Positions 7,511 through 15,510 of a stretch of DNA of 15,691 bases are shown piece after piece (positions within the stretch are counted from its first letter, which is position 1; each line of letters begins with the position of its first letter). Both the position numbers and the translations under genes were made by a program. The DNA lies in the NCBI GenBank assembly GCA_031269405.1, contig JAISZE010000053.1, positions 1-15,691 of the forward strand, written 5' to 3'. Source of the DNA: Treponema sp. GTDB taxonomy: Bacteria > Spirochaetota > Spirochaetia > Treponematales > Breznakiellaceae. Below the pieces are notes generated by a model that made no database searches, had not been told where the DNA came from, and was given only the letters and a program-made list of their open reading frames with translations.

Positions 7511-8077
7511 ATGAAGTACCAATTCGGCGAAAAAATACGGGCAGTCCGGGAGCGGCGGTCCCTGACGCTCAGGGAAGTTGCGGAAAAGGCCGGGGTAAGC
7601 GAAAGCCTGGTATCCCAAATCGAGCGGAACCGGATTTCCCCGGCTATTGATACCCTTCTGGCCCTGGCAGGCGCCCTGGACATTGATCTTGAGTACCTTT
7701 TCGCCGGTTTCAGGCGGGACCGGACGGTTAAGATAGTTCGGAAAAAGGACCGAAGCTCTTTTACCAGACCAGGGGTGCTTTACGAGCGGCTGGCCCAGCT
7801 CGAAGGGGCCGGGCAGGACGGCATCGAAGCCTATATCATCACCGTTGAGCCGGGGGTAACAACAGGCAGCCGGGAGTACGGCCACCAGGGCTGGGAACTT
7901 GGGATCGTAGAAGCCGGGAAGGCGGATCTAACCATCGGGAACCATACCCACAGCCTCAAACGCGGGGACTCGGTAAGTTTCCGGTCCGATTCGCCCCATG
8001 TGCTGGCCAACGCCGGAAAGGATATCCTGAAGGTCTTTTGGGTTGTGACGCCGCCTAAAGGTATTGATGCAAAGTGA
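7511..8077 (+). CDS. XRE-family transcriptional regulator with C-terminal cupin domain
   Basis: 188 residues. Residues 5-65 are a Cro/C1-type helix-turn-helix (LREVAEKAGVSESLVSQIER), the recognition helix being about 30-41. Residues about 105-180 are a small cupin barrel: H125 and E129 (GHQGWELGIVEAG) and H163 (PHVLAN) occupy the usual metal/ligand positions. Such proteins sense a small molecule in the cupin pocket and repress or activate neighbouring metabolic genes. The gene starts at ATG 7511 behind AAAGAG (7499-7504) and ends seven bases before leuC, so it is the first gene of the leuCD transcript. The ligand is unknown; a substrate or product of the LeuCD-type enzyme is the simplest guess. 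The promoter carries an inverted repeat that could be its own operator. Confidence 0.9.
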   Translation: MKYQFGEKIRAVRERRSLTLREVAEKAGVSESLVSQIERNRISPAIDTLLALAGALDIDLEYLFAGFRRDRTVKIVRKKDRSSFTRPGVLYERLAQLEGAGQDGIEAYIITVEPGVTTGSREYGHQGWELGIVEAGKADLTIGNHTHSLKRGDSVSFRSDSPHVLANAGKDILKVFWVVTPPKGIDAK

Positions 8078-8084
8078 GGAATTA

Positions 8085-9377
8085 ATGGGAAAAACGTTAG
8101 CGGAAAAAATTTTTGAGGCCCATGCGGCGGACCGGCCCTTCGGGGATACCTGGGTGCTCAGACTGGACCGGGTTTTTTGCCACGAGATCACCACCCCTAT
8201 CGCTATCAACGATCTTGTTTCTAAAAACATGGACCGGGTTTTCGACCCTTCGAAAATCAAGGCGGTGATAGATCACGTAAGTCCGGCCAAGGATTCCAAG
8301 ACTGCCGGGCAGGGCAAGGTCCTGCGGGACTGGGCCAGGCGGCAGGGCATAAAGGACTTTTTCGACATAGGCCGCAACGGGGTCTGCCACGCTATTTTCC
8401 CGGAGAAGGGCTATGTACGGCCAGGCTTTACGGTGATCATGGGGGACAGCCACACCTGCACCCACGGGGCCTTCGGAGCTTTTGCCGCCGGAGTGGGAAC
8501 CACGGATCTTGAGGTGGGTATTCTTAAAGGAGTCTGCGCTTTCCGCAAAAGTGAAACCCTCAGGGTGAACCTTAACGGCGCACCGGGGAACGGGGTTTCC
8601 GCCAAAGACATAATCCTGGCGGTGATCGCCAAAACCGGCGTAGCCGGAGCCACAGGCAAAGTGATGGAATTCCGGGGATCCGCTGCGGAAGGCTTGAGTA
8701 TGGAAGGCAGGCTCACTATCTGCAACATGTCGGTAGAGGCCGGGGCCACCAGCGGGGTCTGCATGCCTGACATGACTACTGTGGAATACCTCTGGCCCTT
8801 CATCGGCCCTGAGGGGGACAAGTCCTATACCGCTAGAGAAGAAGCCCTGGCGGATTTTTCCCGGTGGAAGAGCGATGACGACGCTGTTTACGCCGGGATC
8901 CTGGACATCGACTGTTCAACTCTGGAACCTCTGGCCACAATCAACTACAAGCCCGATGAGGTAAAGCCCATACGGGAACTCAAGGGGACCAAAGTGGATC
9001 AGGTCTACATCGGTTCGTGCACTAACGGCCGCATCGAAGATCTCAGGGCAGCGGCGGCGGTTCTCAAAGGCCGCACCATCGCCGCCGGGGTAAGGGGCAT
9101 TGTTTCGCCGGCTACTACGGCGGTGTATTCCCAGGCCCTGGAAGAAGGGCTCATCCGTATTTTTTTGGACTCAGGTTTTTGCGTGACTAACGCCACCTGC
9201 GGCGCCTGCCTGGGCATGTCCAACGGCGTCCTTGCCGAAGGGGAGGTCTGCGCCTCTACCACTAACCGCAACTTTTACGGACGCATGGGCAAAGGCGGCA
9301 TGGTCCACCTCATGAGCCCCGCTTCCGCCGCAGCCGCTGCGGTAGCGGGAACTATTTCAAATCCGGAGGATCTTTAA
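8085..9377 (+). CDS. leuC: 3-isopropylmalate dehydratase large subunit family (LeuC/HacA/DmdA type)
   Basis: 430 residues, the length of the short (archaeal/LeuC2-like) class rather than the roughly 465 of E. coli LeuC. It is an aconitase-fold hydro-lyase subunit that isomerises or hydrates 2-hydroxy di- or tricarboxylates using a [4Fe-4S] cluster. Cluster ligands are C312 (GSCTNGR), C372 and C375 (NATCGACLG). The substrate-site motif GDSHTCTHGAFGAF is at 120-133. I chose ATG 8085 because GAGGA (8076-8080) sits just ahead and the protein then begins MGKTLAEKIFEAHA as the family does; in-frame ATG 8067 and TTG 8064 overlap the regulator gene. leuD follows with no gap. Alternatives are homoaconitase or 2,3-dimethylmalate dehydratase: no leuA, leuB or other leucine gene is next to it. 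The symbol denotes family, not proven substrate. Confidence 0.88.
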   Translation: MGKTLAEKIFEAHAADRPFGDTWVLRLDRVFCHEITTPIAINDLVSKNMDRVFDPSKIKAVIDHVSPAKDSKTAGQGKVLRDWARRQGIKDFFDIGRNGVCHAIFPEKGYVRPGFTVIMGDSHTCTHGAFGAFAAGVGTTDLEVGILKGVCAFRKSETLRVNLNGAPGNGVSAKDIILAVIAKTGVAGATGKVMEFRGSAAEGLSMEGRLTICNMSVEAGATSGVCMPDMTTVEYLWPFIGPEGDKSYTAREEALADFSRWKSDDDAVYAGILDIDCSTLEPLATINYKPDEVKPIRELKGTKVDQVYIGSCTNGRIEDLRAAAAVLKGRTIAAGVRGIVSPATTAVYSQALEEGLIRIFLDSGFCVTNATCGACLGMSNGVLAEGEVCASTTNRNFYGRMGKGGMVHLMSPASAAAAAVAGTISNPEDL

Positions 9378-9902
9378 ATGAAGCTATTCGGCGGACAGGT
9401 CCTCTTTCTGGACCGGAACGACATCAATACCGATGAAATTATCCCTGCGAAGTACCTGAACGAAAGTTCTAAAGAAGCCTTAAAACCCAACCTTCTGGAG
9501 GACCTGAAGCTCCAGGGTTTTGATCCCAAAAAGGACATCCCAGGCAAAGGGGCGGTAGTCTCAAGGGCCAACTTCGGCTGCGGGAGTTCCCGTGAGCACG
9601 CTCCCTGGGCCCTTGAGGTAAACGGCATCAACATCGTCATAGCCGAAAGTTTCGCCAGGATCTTCAGGCAAAATATGTACAATTGCGGCATGATAGCCGC
9701 AGAACTCCCTTCGGAAACCCTGGATGAGCTATTCAGGGAATTCAGCGGGACCGGCGCTTCCCTCTCGGTGGATACCGGAAAGGGGCTTCTCAGGTTTACA
9801 AACAGCGGAAAAGAAAAAACCGTCTCCTTTGTTTTAAAGGATTTTGAGAAGGCCCTGGTGGAAGCAGGCGGCTGGGTTGAATACGCCGCCCGGCATTATT
9901 AG
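9378..9902 (+). CDS. leuD: 3-isopropylmalate dehydratase small subunit family (LeuD/HacB/DmdB type)
   Basis: 174 residues; the swivelling small subunit that closes the active site over the LeuC-type partner. ATG 9378 directly abuts the leuC stop (9375-9377), with GGAGGA at 9365-9370 seven bases away. The active-site motif FGCGSSREHAPWAL is at 66-79 and the start LDRNDINTDEIIPAKYL is typical. The loop after IIPA determines substrate in characterised archaeal members: YLRT in isopropylmalate isomerase, YLVY in homoaconitase. Here it reads Y26-L-N-E29, fitting neither, so the substrate is open. The TAG stop (9900-9902) lies within a 7-bp direct repeat that flanks a perfect palindrome. Confidence 0.88.
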   Translation: MKLFGGQVLFLDRNDINTDEIIPAKYLNESSKEALKPNLLEDLKLQGFDPKKDIPGKGAVVSRANFGCGSSREHAPWALEVNGINIVIAESFARIFRQNMYNCGMIAAELPSETLDELFREFSGTGASLSVDTGKGLLRFTNSGKEKTVSFVLKDFEKALVEAGGWVEYAARHY

Positions 9903-9950
9903 TTCGAGTCTGTCTATAATGTGTCCACATTATAGACAGACACTAGTTCG
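9900..9950. repeat. Perfect 16-bp palindrome flanked by 7-bp direct repeats (terminator or mini-insertion)
   Basis: Arms 9908-9923 and 9926-9941 are fully complementary with only two bases between them (GTCTGTCTATAATGTG and its complement). TAGTTCG occurs on both sides at 9900-9906 and 9944-9950, so the palindrome looks inserted, the left copy containing the leuD stop codon. No T-run follows the stem, so it is not a textbook intrinsic terminator, but it lies between convergent genes and could still stop or stabilise transcripts from either side. Confidence 0.75.
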
Positions 9951-9964
9951 TTCCGAAACCCGTG

Positions 9965-12259
9965 CTACCGTCCAATAACCGGAACACAGCTAAAGCCTTC
10001 GTCAGGAGCCGCCCAGTAAGGGACAAAGGCGTTTTTCGTACCCGGTACGGGATACCGGAGCGGGTTGTCCGCGTCCGCCTTGAGACTCGCCAGCAGCTCC
10101 TCGCCTTCCATGTCAATATGGGGAATGTACCGCTTGAGTTCTTCTTCCGGGTTTTTCGTGAAAAAAGCGGGACCTTCCGTGCAGTTGGGGTCTGTGTACG
10201 CCATGAGGATGGGGCCGCACATCATGGTATAGCGGCTTTTGCCGTCCGGGGACTGGTCCGCGCCGGTATATTTGATAAGCCGGGGCTCATAGCGCAGGGT
10301 AAAGCTCAGGCGGTCGCTCTTTTGCCAAAACCGGTTCAGGCTTATCCGTTCGCCGGGTTTCCCCTTCGCCGCGAGGCCGCCGTTTAGATATACCGCGACT
10401 TCCTCCGTCGCCCAGTAGGGGACGCGGATACTCACATCAAAGCGCCCCGCCTTCGGCAGCGGATCGAAACCGATATCAACATTTCCCGAATAGGGAAAGC
10501 CGGTCTCCATGATAATTTTCCCAAAGGGGGAATCAAAAGTTGACGCGACAAACAAATTGATATAAACCGTTGTGCCGCCGGTCATATAGATCCATTGGGG
10601 TATAGCGGCGTCCGCCATAGCAGCTGAAACCTGGCAGCAGCCATTCACATTACCGGGACCGCCCCTCTTTCCCTGCAGGGGAAGATACCCCGCGTTCCCG
10701 GTTTTACCTTCGGTCTTGCCGCAGATTAGGGTATTGTACAGAACTTCCTCTACTTGGGCGGTGTATTTTTCCTCATCAGGGTAGAGCTGCATAAGCCGCT
10801 GGTTTATCCAGGCCCAGAAAACCTGGCCGCAGGTTTCGCCGGTGCCATAGGTGGTAAGGTAATTGGAAAGAGGGCCGCAGTAAGGACCGCTCAATTCGCC
10901 GATGGAGATAAAGCCGCCGGAGTGTTTGTAATAACGGTAGTAGATATTCCAGGCAGACATGAGGGCTTTGTAATAACGTTCATCCCCGGTGGCCAGATAC
11001 TCATCGGCAAGGGTTTCCACAAAGAGCAGCGTGTAACAATGGGGACGGTCCCCGGGATAAAAGACCGGCGCCAGAGGCTGTCCGCTTTCAAAAGCGCTGA
11101 TCCAAAAGTCCTGATCCAGGTAACGCAGGCTGGTAACCAGGTCGTCAGCCTTCCCCACCGGGCTGTGATAGACCAGGGGCCCGCCGGGCAGGCCGTTTGC
11201 CGAATTGGCACTTCGCAGCATATTGACGAGGTATTTTTCCTGCGTGTTGAACCAGTCGTAGAAGCGCCGCAGCAAAACGCCGGCTTCCTTGTTTCCGGCC
11301 ATTAAGGCGGCCAGAAGGCCCCGGGTCCAGAAAACCCGGTCGTAGTTCTTGCGTTCGGAATATTCCGCATCCCCGCCGCACCAGGTTGTACGGTCAATCC
11401 ACTGTTCTATGGTATGGACCTTGGCATACGAATTTTCTTCAGGGTAATAGTTGGGGTAGCCGTCGTCGCGCATCCGCTTTTTTATATCGCCGGTAATTTT
11501 GTTAACGATCTTCCTCAGTTGGGGGTCTTCCTCCCAGCGGAGTACGCCGGCTGCGCCGCCGAGCATACGGCCCTCGTTGGAACCCGAAAGCCAGCCGGCC
11601 CAGCCCGGGAGCTTACGGAGATCCTCCTCGGGCAGGTCCTCCTTAGGCGCTCCTTCGCAGTAATAGGGAATGGAAAAATCATATTTGATTTCTTCGATTA
11701 GCTGATCAAAAAGGCGGCGGACTATACCCCCGGTCAGCCTTACTCCCCGCTCAGGCATGCGCGCCGCAAAAGGGACGGGCTTCCAGGTCTCAAAGGGTTT
11801 CCAGGTTTTTTGGTTTTTCCCGATAATTTCATATTCGGTAAAATACCGGCGCTTCAATTCGGCTTTATAATCCACCGGGGTACAGGCCTTAAAGCAGGCC
11901 GGTTCAAGGACCGTGCCTTTCGATTCCGCATTCTTCATGCCCGTATTAACCAGAACAAGGTTGTGTATAACCCCTTCCTCAAGCCCCTCTTTTTTATAGA
12001 TACAGACGGGGCCGGCTTTTTTTTCGTAACAATCAGCGGCAGTCTCTTTTTGGCCGTCCACCCATACCTCACAGATACCCCCGTCCGGCCCCGCAGCGGC
12101 CCAGACTTCCGCCCTGTCGCCCGAAAAGGTGAAGAAACAGCGCTGATACGCCAGCTTTGTAAAACGGCGGTTACCGGCGCTGGTCCAGTGTCCGATGTAA
12201 TGAATACTCCCGTCATTGGGAGCGGCAGTCCTGAGAATGGCAGCGTCTGATGAAAGCAT
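9965..12259 (-). CDS. GH127-family beta-L-arabinofuranosidase (DUF1680) with extra N-terminal domain
   Basis: 764 residues, no signal peptide, so cytoplasmic. Residues about 165-764 match the GH127 family, which cleaves beta-L-arabinofuranosyl units from plant oligosaccharides by a zinc-bound cysteine nucleophile. The zinc/nucleophile signature is present: E475-T-C477 (GTGETCGQ) and C541-C542 (VNGCCQV), matching E338, C340, C417 and C418 of the Bifidobacterium HypBA1 enzyme; E455 (SIGEL) is the likely acid/base. The first 130 residues are additional compared with HypBA1 (658 residues). They look like a beta-sandwich with GHWTSAG and ICEVWVDGQK, a pattern seen in accessory jelly-roll modules of glycosidases. 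ATG 12259 has TAAGGAG six or seven bases ahead. It is the last gene behind SBP and permease genes, so the imported sugar is probably its substrate. GH146 or another DUF1680 specificity cannot be excluded. Confidence 0.85.
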   Translation of the reverse strand: MLSSDAAILRTAAPNDGSIHYIGHWTSAGNRRFTKLAYQRCFFTFSGDRAEVWAAAGPDGGICEVWVDGQKETAADCYEKKAGPVCIYKKEGLEEGVIHNLVLVNTGMKNAESKGTVLEPACFKACTPVDYKAELKRRYFTEYEIIGKNQKTWKPFETWKPVPFAARMPERGVRLTGGIVRRLFDQLIEEIKYDFSIPYYCEGAPKEDLPEEDLRKLPGWAGWLSGSNEGRMLGGAAGVLRWEEDPQLRKIVNKITGDIKKRMRDDGYPNYYPEENSYAKVHTIEQWIDRTTWCGGDAEYSERKNYDRVFWTRGLLAALMAGNKEAGVLLRRFYDWFNTQEKYLVNMLRSANSANGLPGGPLVYHSPVGKADDLVTSLRYLDQDFWISAFESGQPLAPVFYPGDRPHCYTLLFVETLADEYLATGDERYYKALMSAWNIYYRYYKHSGGFISIGELSGPYCGPLSNYLTTYGTGETCGQVFWAWINQRLMQLYPDEEKYTAQVEEVLYNTLICGKTEGKTGNAGYLPLQGKRGGPGNVNGCCQVSAAMADAAIPQWIYMTGGTTVYINLFVASTFDSPFGKIIMETGFPYSGNVDIGFDPLPKAGRFDVSIRVPYWATEEVAVYLNGGLAAKGKPGERISLNRFWQKSDRLSFTLRYEPRLIKYTGADQSPDGKSRYTMMCGPILMAYTDPNCTEGPAFFTKNPEEELKRYIPHIDMEGEELLASLKADADNPLRYPVPGTKNAFVPYWAAPDEGFSCVPVIGR

Positions 12260-12281
12260 AGTTTTCTCCTTAATATTGTAA

Positions 12282-12297
12282 TTTAGAAATCTCTAAA
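12282..12297. promoter_or_regulatory. Short palindrome TTTAGA-N4-TCTAAA ahead of the GH127 gene
   Basis: A perfect 6-bp inverted repeat lies in the 68-base AT-rich gap between the second permease and the GH127 gene, 23 bases upstream of ATG 12259. It could be a small operator or a weak intercistronic hairpin that alters expression of the last gene. No clear promoter boxes accompany it. Confidence 0.3.
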
Positions 12298-12327
12298 AAC
12301 TGAAGTTCCAAAAGTTCTCATATCAGC

Positions 12328-13182
12328 TTATCCCTTAAGCCCAGAAAAGGTAATCCCCTCGATAAAATAACGCTGGGCCAGGAAAAAAAGAACGATCATA
12401 GGAATGACCGCCAGAGTCGAAGCGGCCATAAGGTAATTGGTCTGTGTGCGGTATTCGCCTATAAAAACCTGAAGCCCCAGCGCAACGGTTCTGAGATTCT
12501 GTTTTTCCAGATAAAGCAAGGGGCCCATAAAATCATTCCATACATTCATGAAAGTAAAAACCCCTACGGTGCACAGGGCAGGTTTTGACAGGGGCATGAT
12601 GACCCGCCAATATATGGTAAAGTAATTAGCGCCGTCAACAAAGGCCGCCTCGTCATAATCCTTAGGTATCCCTATCAAAAATTGCCGCAGCAGAAATACA
12701 AAAAAAGCGGAGCCGAAAAACGCGGGTAACATTAGGGGAAGAAAGGTGTTGTAAGCCCCGGCAATCCTCCAGCCTACAAATTGAGGTATCATAAGCACCG
12801 TGCCGGGGATCATCATGGTGGATATGAGCAGGGCGAAAAGAATCCCCTGACCCTTGTATTTTAGACGGCTAAAACCAAAAGCGACAAAACTCGAACTCAG
12901 GATGGCGCCTATCATATTGGTAACAACTAAAAAAACCGAATTGCGAAAGTAGAGACTGAAGGGAGCGGCTTTCATGGCGCCTATGTAATTATCAAAATTG
13001 AACCGTGAGGGCAGCCACTTTATGGGCATGGTTTGAATCTCCCGCTGGGTCATAAAGGAACTGCGCACCAGCCAATAAAAGGGAAAGATCATTACTACCG
13101 ATAATAGGACAAGTACGATCATAGCGGGGATATGTCCGTTTTTTAAGGAACCGCTATGATTGTTAATCCTGTTTGTTTTCAT
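12328..13182 (-). CDS. Carbohydrate ABC transporter permease, MalG/UgpE type
   Basis: 284 residues with six hydrophobic segments, the first about 18-40 (IVLVLLSVVMIFPFYWLV). The cytoplasmic coupling loop carries the EAA signature at 178-197 (EAAFVDGAN...MPLSKPA), which docks onto the transporter ATPase. The short C-terminus GITFSGLKG is typical of the MalG/UgpE/YcjP subfamily. It forms the inner-membrane channel together with the MalF-type partner, whose gene it overlaps by 20 bases; ATG 13182 has AGGTGG about eight bases ahead. Transported sugar cannot be read from the permease itself, but the downstream GH127 enzyme points to arabinose-containing oligosaccharides. Confidence 0.95.
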   Translation of the reverse strand: MKTNRINNHSGSLKNGHIPAMIVLVLLSVVMIFPFYWLVRSSFMTQREIQTMPIKWLPSRFNFDNYIGAMKAAPFSLYFRNSVFLVVTNMIGAILSSSFVAFGFSRLKYKGQGILFALLISTMMIPGTVLMIPQFVGWRIAGAYNTFLPLMLPAFFGSAFFVFLLRQFLIGIPKDYDEAAFVDGANYFTIYWRVIMPLSKPALCTVGVFTFMNVWNDFMGPLLYLEKQNLRTVALGLQVFIGEYRTQTNYLMAASTLAVIPMIVLFFLAQRYFIEGITFSGLKG

Positions 13183-14074
13183 AAAAAACCCACCTGTTGG
13201 AAGTACGGAACACGATAAAGGTCATTACGGCAATAATAACGAAGAGCACCCAGGAAAGGGCCGAGGCGTAACCCATACGCTGAAATCTGAAAGCCGTGCG
13301 GTACACCAGAAGGGCGTAAAAGAGACTGGCATTATTGGGCCCCCCGCTGGTCATGATGTAGCTCTGGGTGAAAGTCTGCATAGCGCCGATCATGCCCATG
13401 ATCATGTTGAAAAAAATGATAGGCGTCATAAGGGGAAGGGTAACATGAACGAAACGCCGGAAAGTCCCGGCCCCGTCCAGGCTGGCCGCTTCGTATAAAT
13501 CATGGGAAATACCCTGGAGCCCCGCAAGATAAATGACCACCGTGTTTCCCGCTCCCCACACAGCCATCATCGTGAAGGAAGGGATAACCCATTCCTTGGT
13601 ACCAAGGAAATACTGCCTGGGCAGTCCCGCTGAACGCAGAATTGAGTTAATAAGGCCGAATTGGGGTTCCAGAATAAACATCCACAGCGCCGCCGAGGCG
13701 ACAGCCGGCACTATGGAAGGAATGTAAAAAATGGTCCGGTAAATTGAGATTCCCTTGACTCCTGAGTTGAGCAGCATGGCCAGTAAAAAAGTAATAACCG
13801 TACAAAGGGGAACCGCGAGAACCGTGTAATACAGGGTTACCCTTAGTGAAATGCTTACCAGCGGATCTTTGAGGCCGCTGACGTAGTTTTCTAATCCGAT
13901 GAACTTTGGCGGGGTTATCACATTCCACTGGGTAAAACTCATGAACAGGCTGAAGATCATCGGGCCCAGGACAAACACCACAAGCCCGATGATCACAGGA
14001 GCGCAGAAAAGGAGTCCCCATTTTAATTGCAGGCGCTCTATGGCGCCGGATTTACTGCGCATCGCTTTTTTCAT
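13163..14074 (-). CDS. Carbohydrate ABC transporter permease, MalF/UgpA type
   Basis: 303 residues. A short basic N-terminus precedes the first membrane segment (about 20-45, LLFCAPVIIGLVVFVLGPMIFSL begins it), followed by the usual Phe-Trp-rich periplasmic turn (SFTQWNVITPPKFIGLENY) and five more segments. The EAA loop is at 195-214 (EAASLDGAG...VTLPL). It lacks the long P2 periplasmic loop of E. coli MalF, as expected for the CUT1/UgpA subclass. ATG 14074 has AAAGGA six bases ahead and follows the binding-protein stop by nine bases, so the operon order is SBP, MalF-type, MalG-type, GH127. Confidence 0.95.
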   Translation of the reverse strand: MKKAMRSKSGAIERLQLKWGLLFCAPVIIGLVVFVLGPMIFSLFMSFTQWNVITPPKFIGLENYVSGLKDPLVSISLRVTLYYTVLAVPLCTVITFLLAMLLNSGVKGISIYRTIFYIPSIVPAVASAALWMFILEPQFGLINSILRSAGLPRQYFLGTKEWVIPSFTMMAVWGAGNTVVIYLAGLQGISHDLYEAASLDGAGTFRRFVHVTLPLMTPIIFFNMIMGMIGAMQTFTQSYIMTSGGPNNASLFYALLVYRTAFRFQRMGYASALSWVLFVIIAVMTFIVFRTSNRWVFYENKQD

Positions 14075-14083
14075 GTACGTCCT

Positions 14084-15442
14084 TTAATAGCGCCCCTGGA
14101 ACTTGCCCTGGGTATTTGAAGCCAAATCCCGCATAGCCTGGGCGGCGGTTTTCTCGCCCATAAAAACCAGATCAAATTCCGGGGTAATGATGCTGTCCAT
14201 AATGTTTCTGAAATCTTTCAGGTACATTTCCTCGCTCTGTTTGGTATTAGGATCCCCCATTATGCCTGCCTGGAGCTTCATCATAGCCAAGCTGAAAGAA
14301 TTGGTAATCCCGTCGTTAAGCGAAGGGTTCGCGGCGGTTACCGGGGTAGGAGGCAGGCCGTTGGGCAGTATATAGCCGCGCTTTTTGGCTGAAGCGGCCC
14401 ACTGTTCCGAACCGCATACACTGACCAGGAGGTCAAAAGCCTCGGCGGAAGCGCCCTTCTTGAGTACAACGCCGTTGGTCCAGGGGGCGTTTGAGGTTTT
14501 CGATGAAAACGTCGGGAAATTGGCCAGGCCGACTTCGTAGTTTTCCTCGGTATAGGCGGAGTATTCAAAGTTGCCGCCGAACACCATCGCCAGTTGATCA
14601 TTCATAAGCATCGTTGGGGCGCTGCCAAAGATGTCGCTTGAAGTCATGGCGGTGCTGGGGGCGGAACGGTCTTTCAGGGAAAGATCGGCGATGCTCTGGA
14701 TAACCCTGATACTGTCGGCATTGTTCATCCCGAAGCCGGTCCCGTCAGGATTCGCTACGGCGTTTCCGGTGGTATAGAGAAGAGCCATCCACCACAGACT
14801 ACTGGTTGGCATCATAGTACCCCACTGGACCACATCCTCATAGCTAAAGCCCGGGTCATTAGGGGTACGGCCTTTACTATCCTTAGTGAGCTTTTTCGCC
14901 GCCTCGGCGAACTGCTGCCAGGGCCAGGGCGTTGTAGCGTTTTCGGGAGGAAAGGGAATACCCGCTTCCCTGAAGAGCTTTTTGTTGTAATACAACACAC
15001 CCATGCCGGGGTTTACGGCGGTGCCGATGCCCCAGAGATGCCCCCCGCCCGTATAGGTCAGAGACTTAGGGTACAGTTTATCGGGATCAAGACCGGCCTG
15101 CTGATACAGGGGCTTGAGATCCTCCAGCATGCCCTGATCGCCCCATTCGTTTACCTGGTTCTGCTGAAACACATCGGGGGTGGCATTGGCGGCGACCATG
15201 GCGTTCAGCTTTACATGGTACTCGCCGTAGGAAACATAGTTCCGCTCAACGGTAACGCCCGGGTTCGCGGCTTCCCAGTCATCAATTAAATTCTGCTTGA
15301 TGTCATAGGTTTGTCCCCCATTGTCCCATGTGTAATACACCAGGGTTTTTTTAGCCCCCCCGCCGCTTTGGGCTCCGCCGCCTGCGAAGATCAGGGCGAA
15401 GCCGGTAAAAAATAGAAAAAGAGATGCGATGAAACGTTTCAT
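14084..15442 (-). CDS. Family 1 extracellular sugar-binding protein of the ABC transporter
   Basis: 452 residues. The signal peptide (MKRFIASLFLFF...ALIFA) probably ends at A20, after which the mature chain begins GGGAQSGGG; there is no Cys, so it is a soluble periplasmic protein, not a lipoprotein. The mature part has the SBP_bac_1 layout: LVYYTWDNGG strand, WEAANPGVTVERNYVSYGEY, then the hinge-region TPDVFQQNQVNEWG and many surface Trp/Tyr typical of oligosaccharide binders. ATG 15442 has AGGAGG eight bases ahead, the strongest ribosome site of the operon, which suits the stoichiometric excess of binding proteins. It captures the sugar and delivers it to the two permeases. The matching ATPase gene is not in the window and is probably a shared MsmK/UgpC-type protein. 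Confidence 0.93.
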   Translation of the reverse strand: MKRFIASLFLFFTGFALIFAGGGAQSGGGAKKTLVYYTWDNGGQTYDIKQNLIDDWEAANPGVTVERNYVSYGEYHVKLNAMVAANATPDVFQQNQVNEWGDQGMLEDLKPLYQQAGLDPDKLYPKSLTYTGGGHLWGIGTAVNPGMGVLYYNKKLFREAGIPFPPENATTPWPWQQFAEAAKKLTKDSKGRTPNDPGFSYEDVVQWGTMMPTSSLWWMALLYTTGNAVANPDGTGFGMNNADSIRVIQSIADLSLKDRSAPSTAMTSSDIFGSAPTMLMNDQLAMVFGGNFEYSAYTEENYEVGLANFPTFSSKTSNAPWTNGVVLKKGASAEAFDLLVSVCGSEQWAASAKKRGYILPNGLPPTPVTAANPSLNDGITNSFSLAMMKLQAGIMGDPNTKQSEEMYLKDFRNIMDSIITPEFDLVFMGEKTAAQAMRDLASNTQGKFQGRY

Positions 15443-15468
15443 ATCACGTTCCTCCTCAAAAAATATTT

Positions 15469-15488
15469 ATACAGGCATAGGCCCGTAT
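15469..15488. promoter_or_regulatory. Operator-like palindrome ATACAGG-N6-CCCGTAT upstream of the sugar operon
   Basis: The 7-bp arms match at six of seven positions (15469-15475 and 15482-15488). The site lies 26-46 bases ahead of the SBP start codon. On the - strand TATAAAT (15464-15470) could be a -10 box, but I see no good -35 at the right distance, so the palindrome might be an activator site or coincidence. Confidence 0.35.
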
Positions 15489-15510
15489 GATACCCAATGC
15501 GCCCCCGTCC

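Noticed and set aside
7511..8077. Phage or toxin-antitoxin origin for the XRE regulator
   Set aside because: The cupin sensor domain and immediate linkage to metabolic genes fit a metabolic regulator; no toxin or phage gene is nearby.
8064..8084. Upstream TTG/ATG starts for the LeuC-type gene overlapping the regulator
   Set aside because: GAGGA at 8076-8080 is placed for ATG 8085, and the added residues are not family-like.
10754..11305. Plus-strand ORF of 183 residues inside the GH127 gene
   Set aside because: It is antisense to a gene with intact catalytic motifs and has no recognisable domain.
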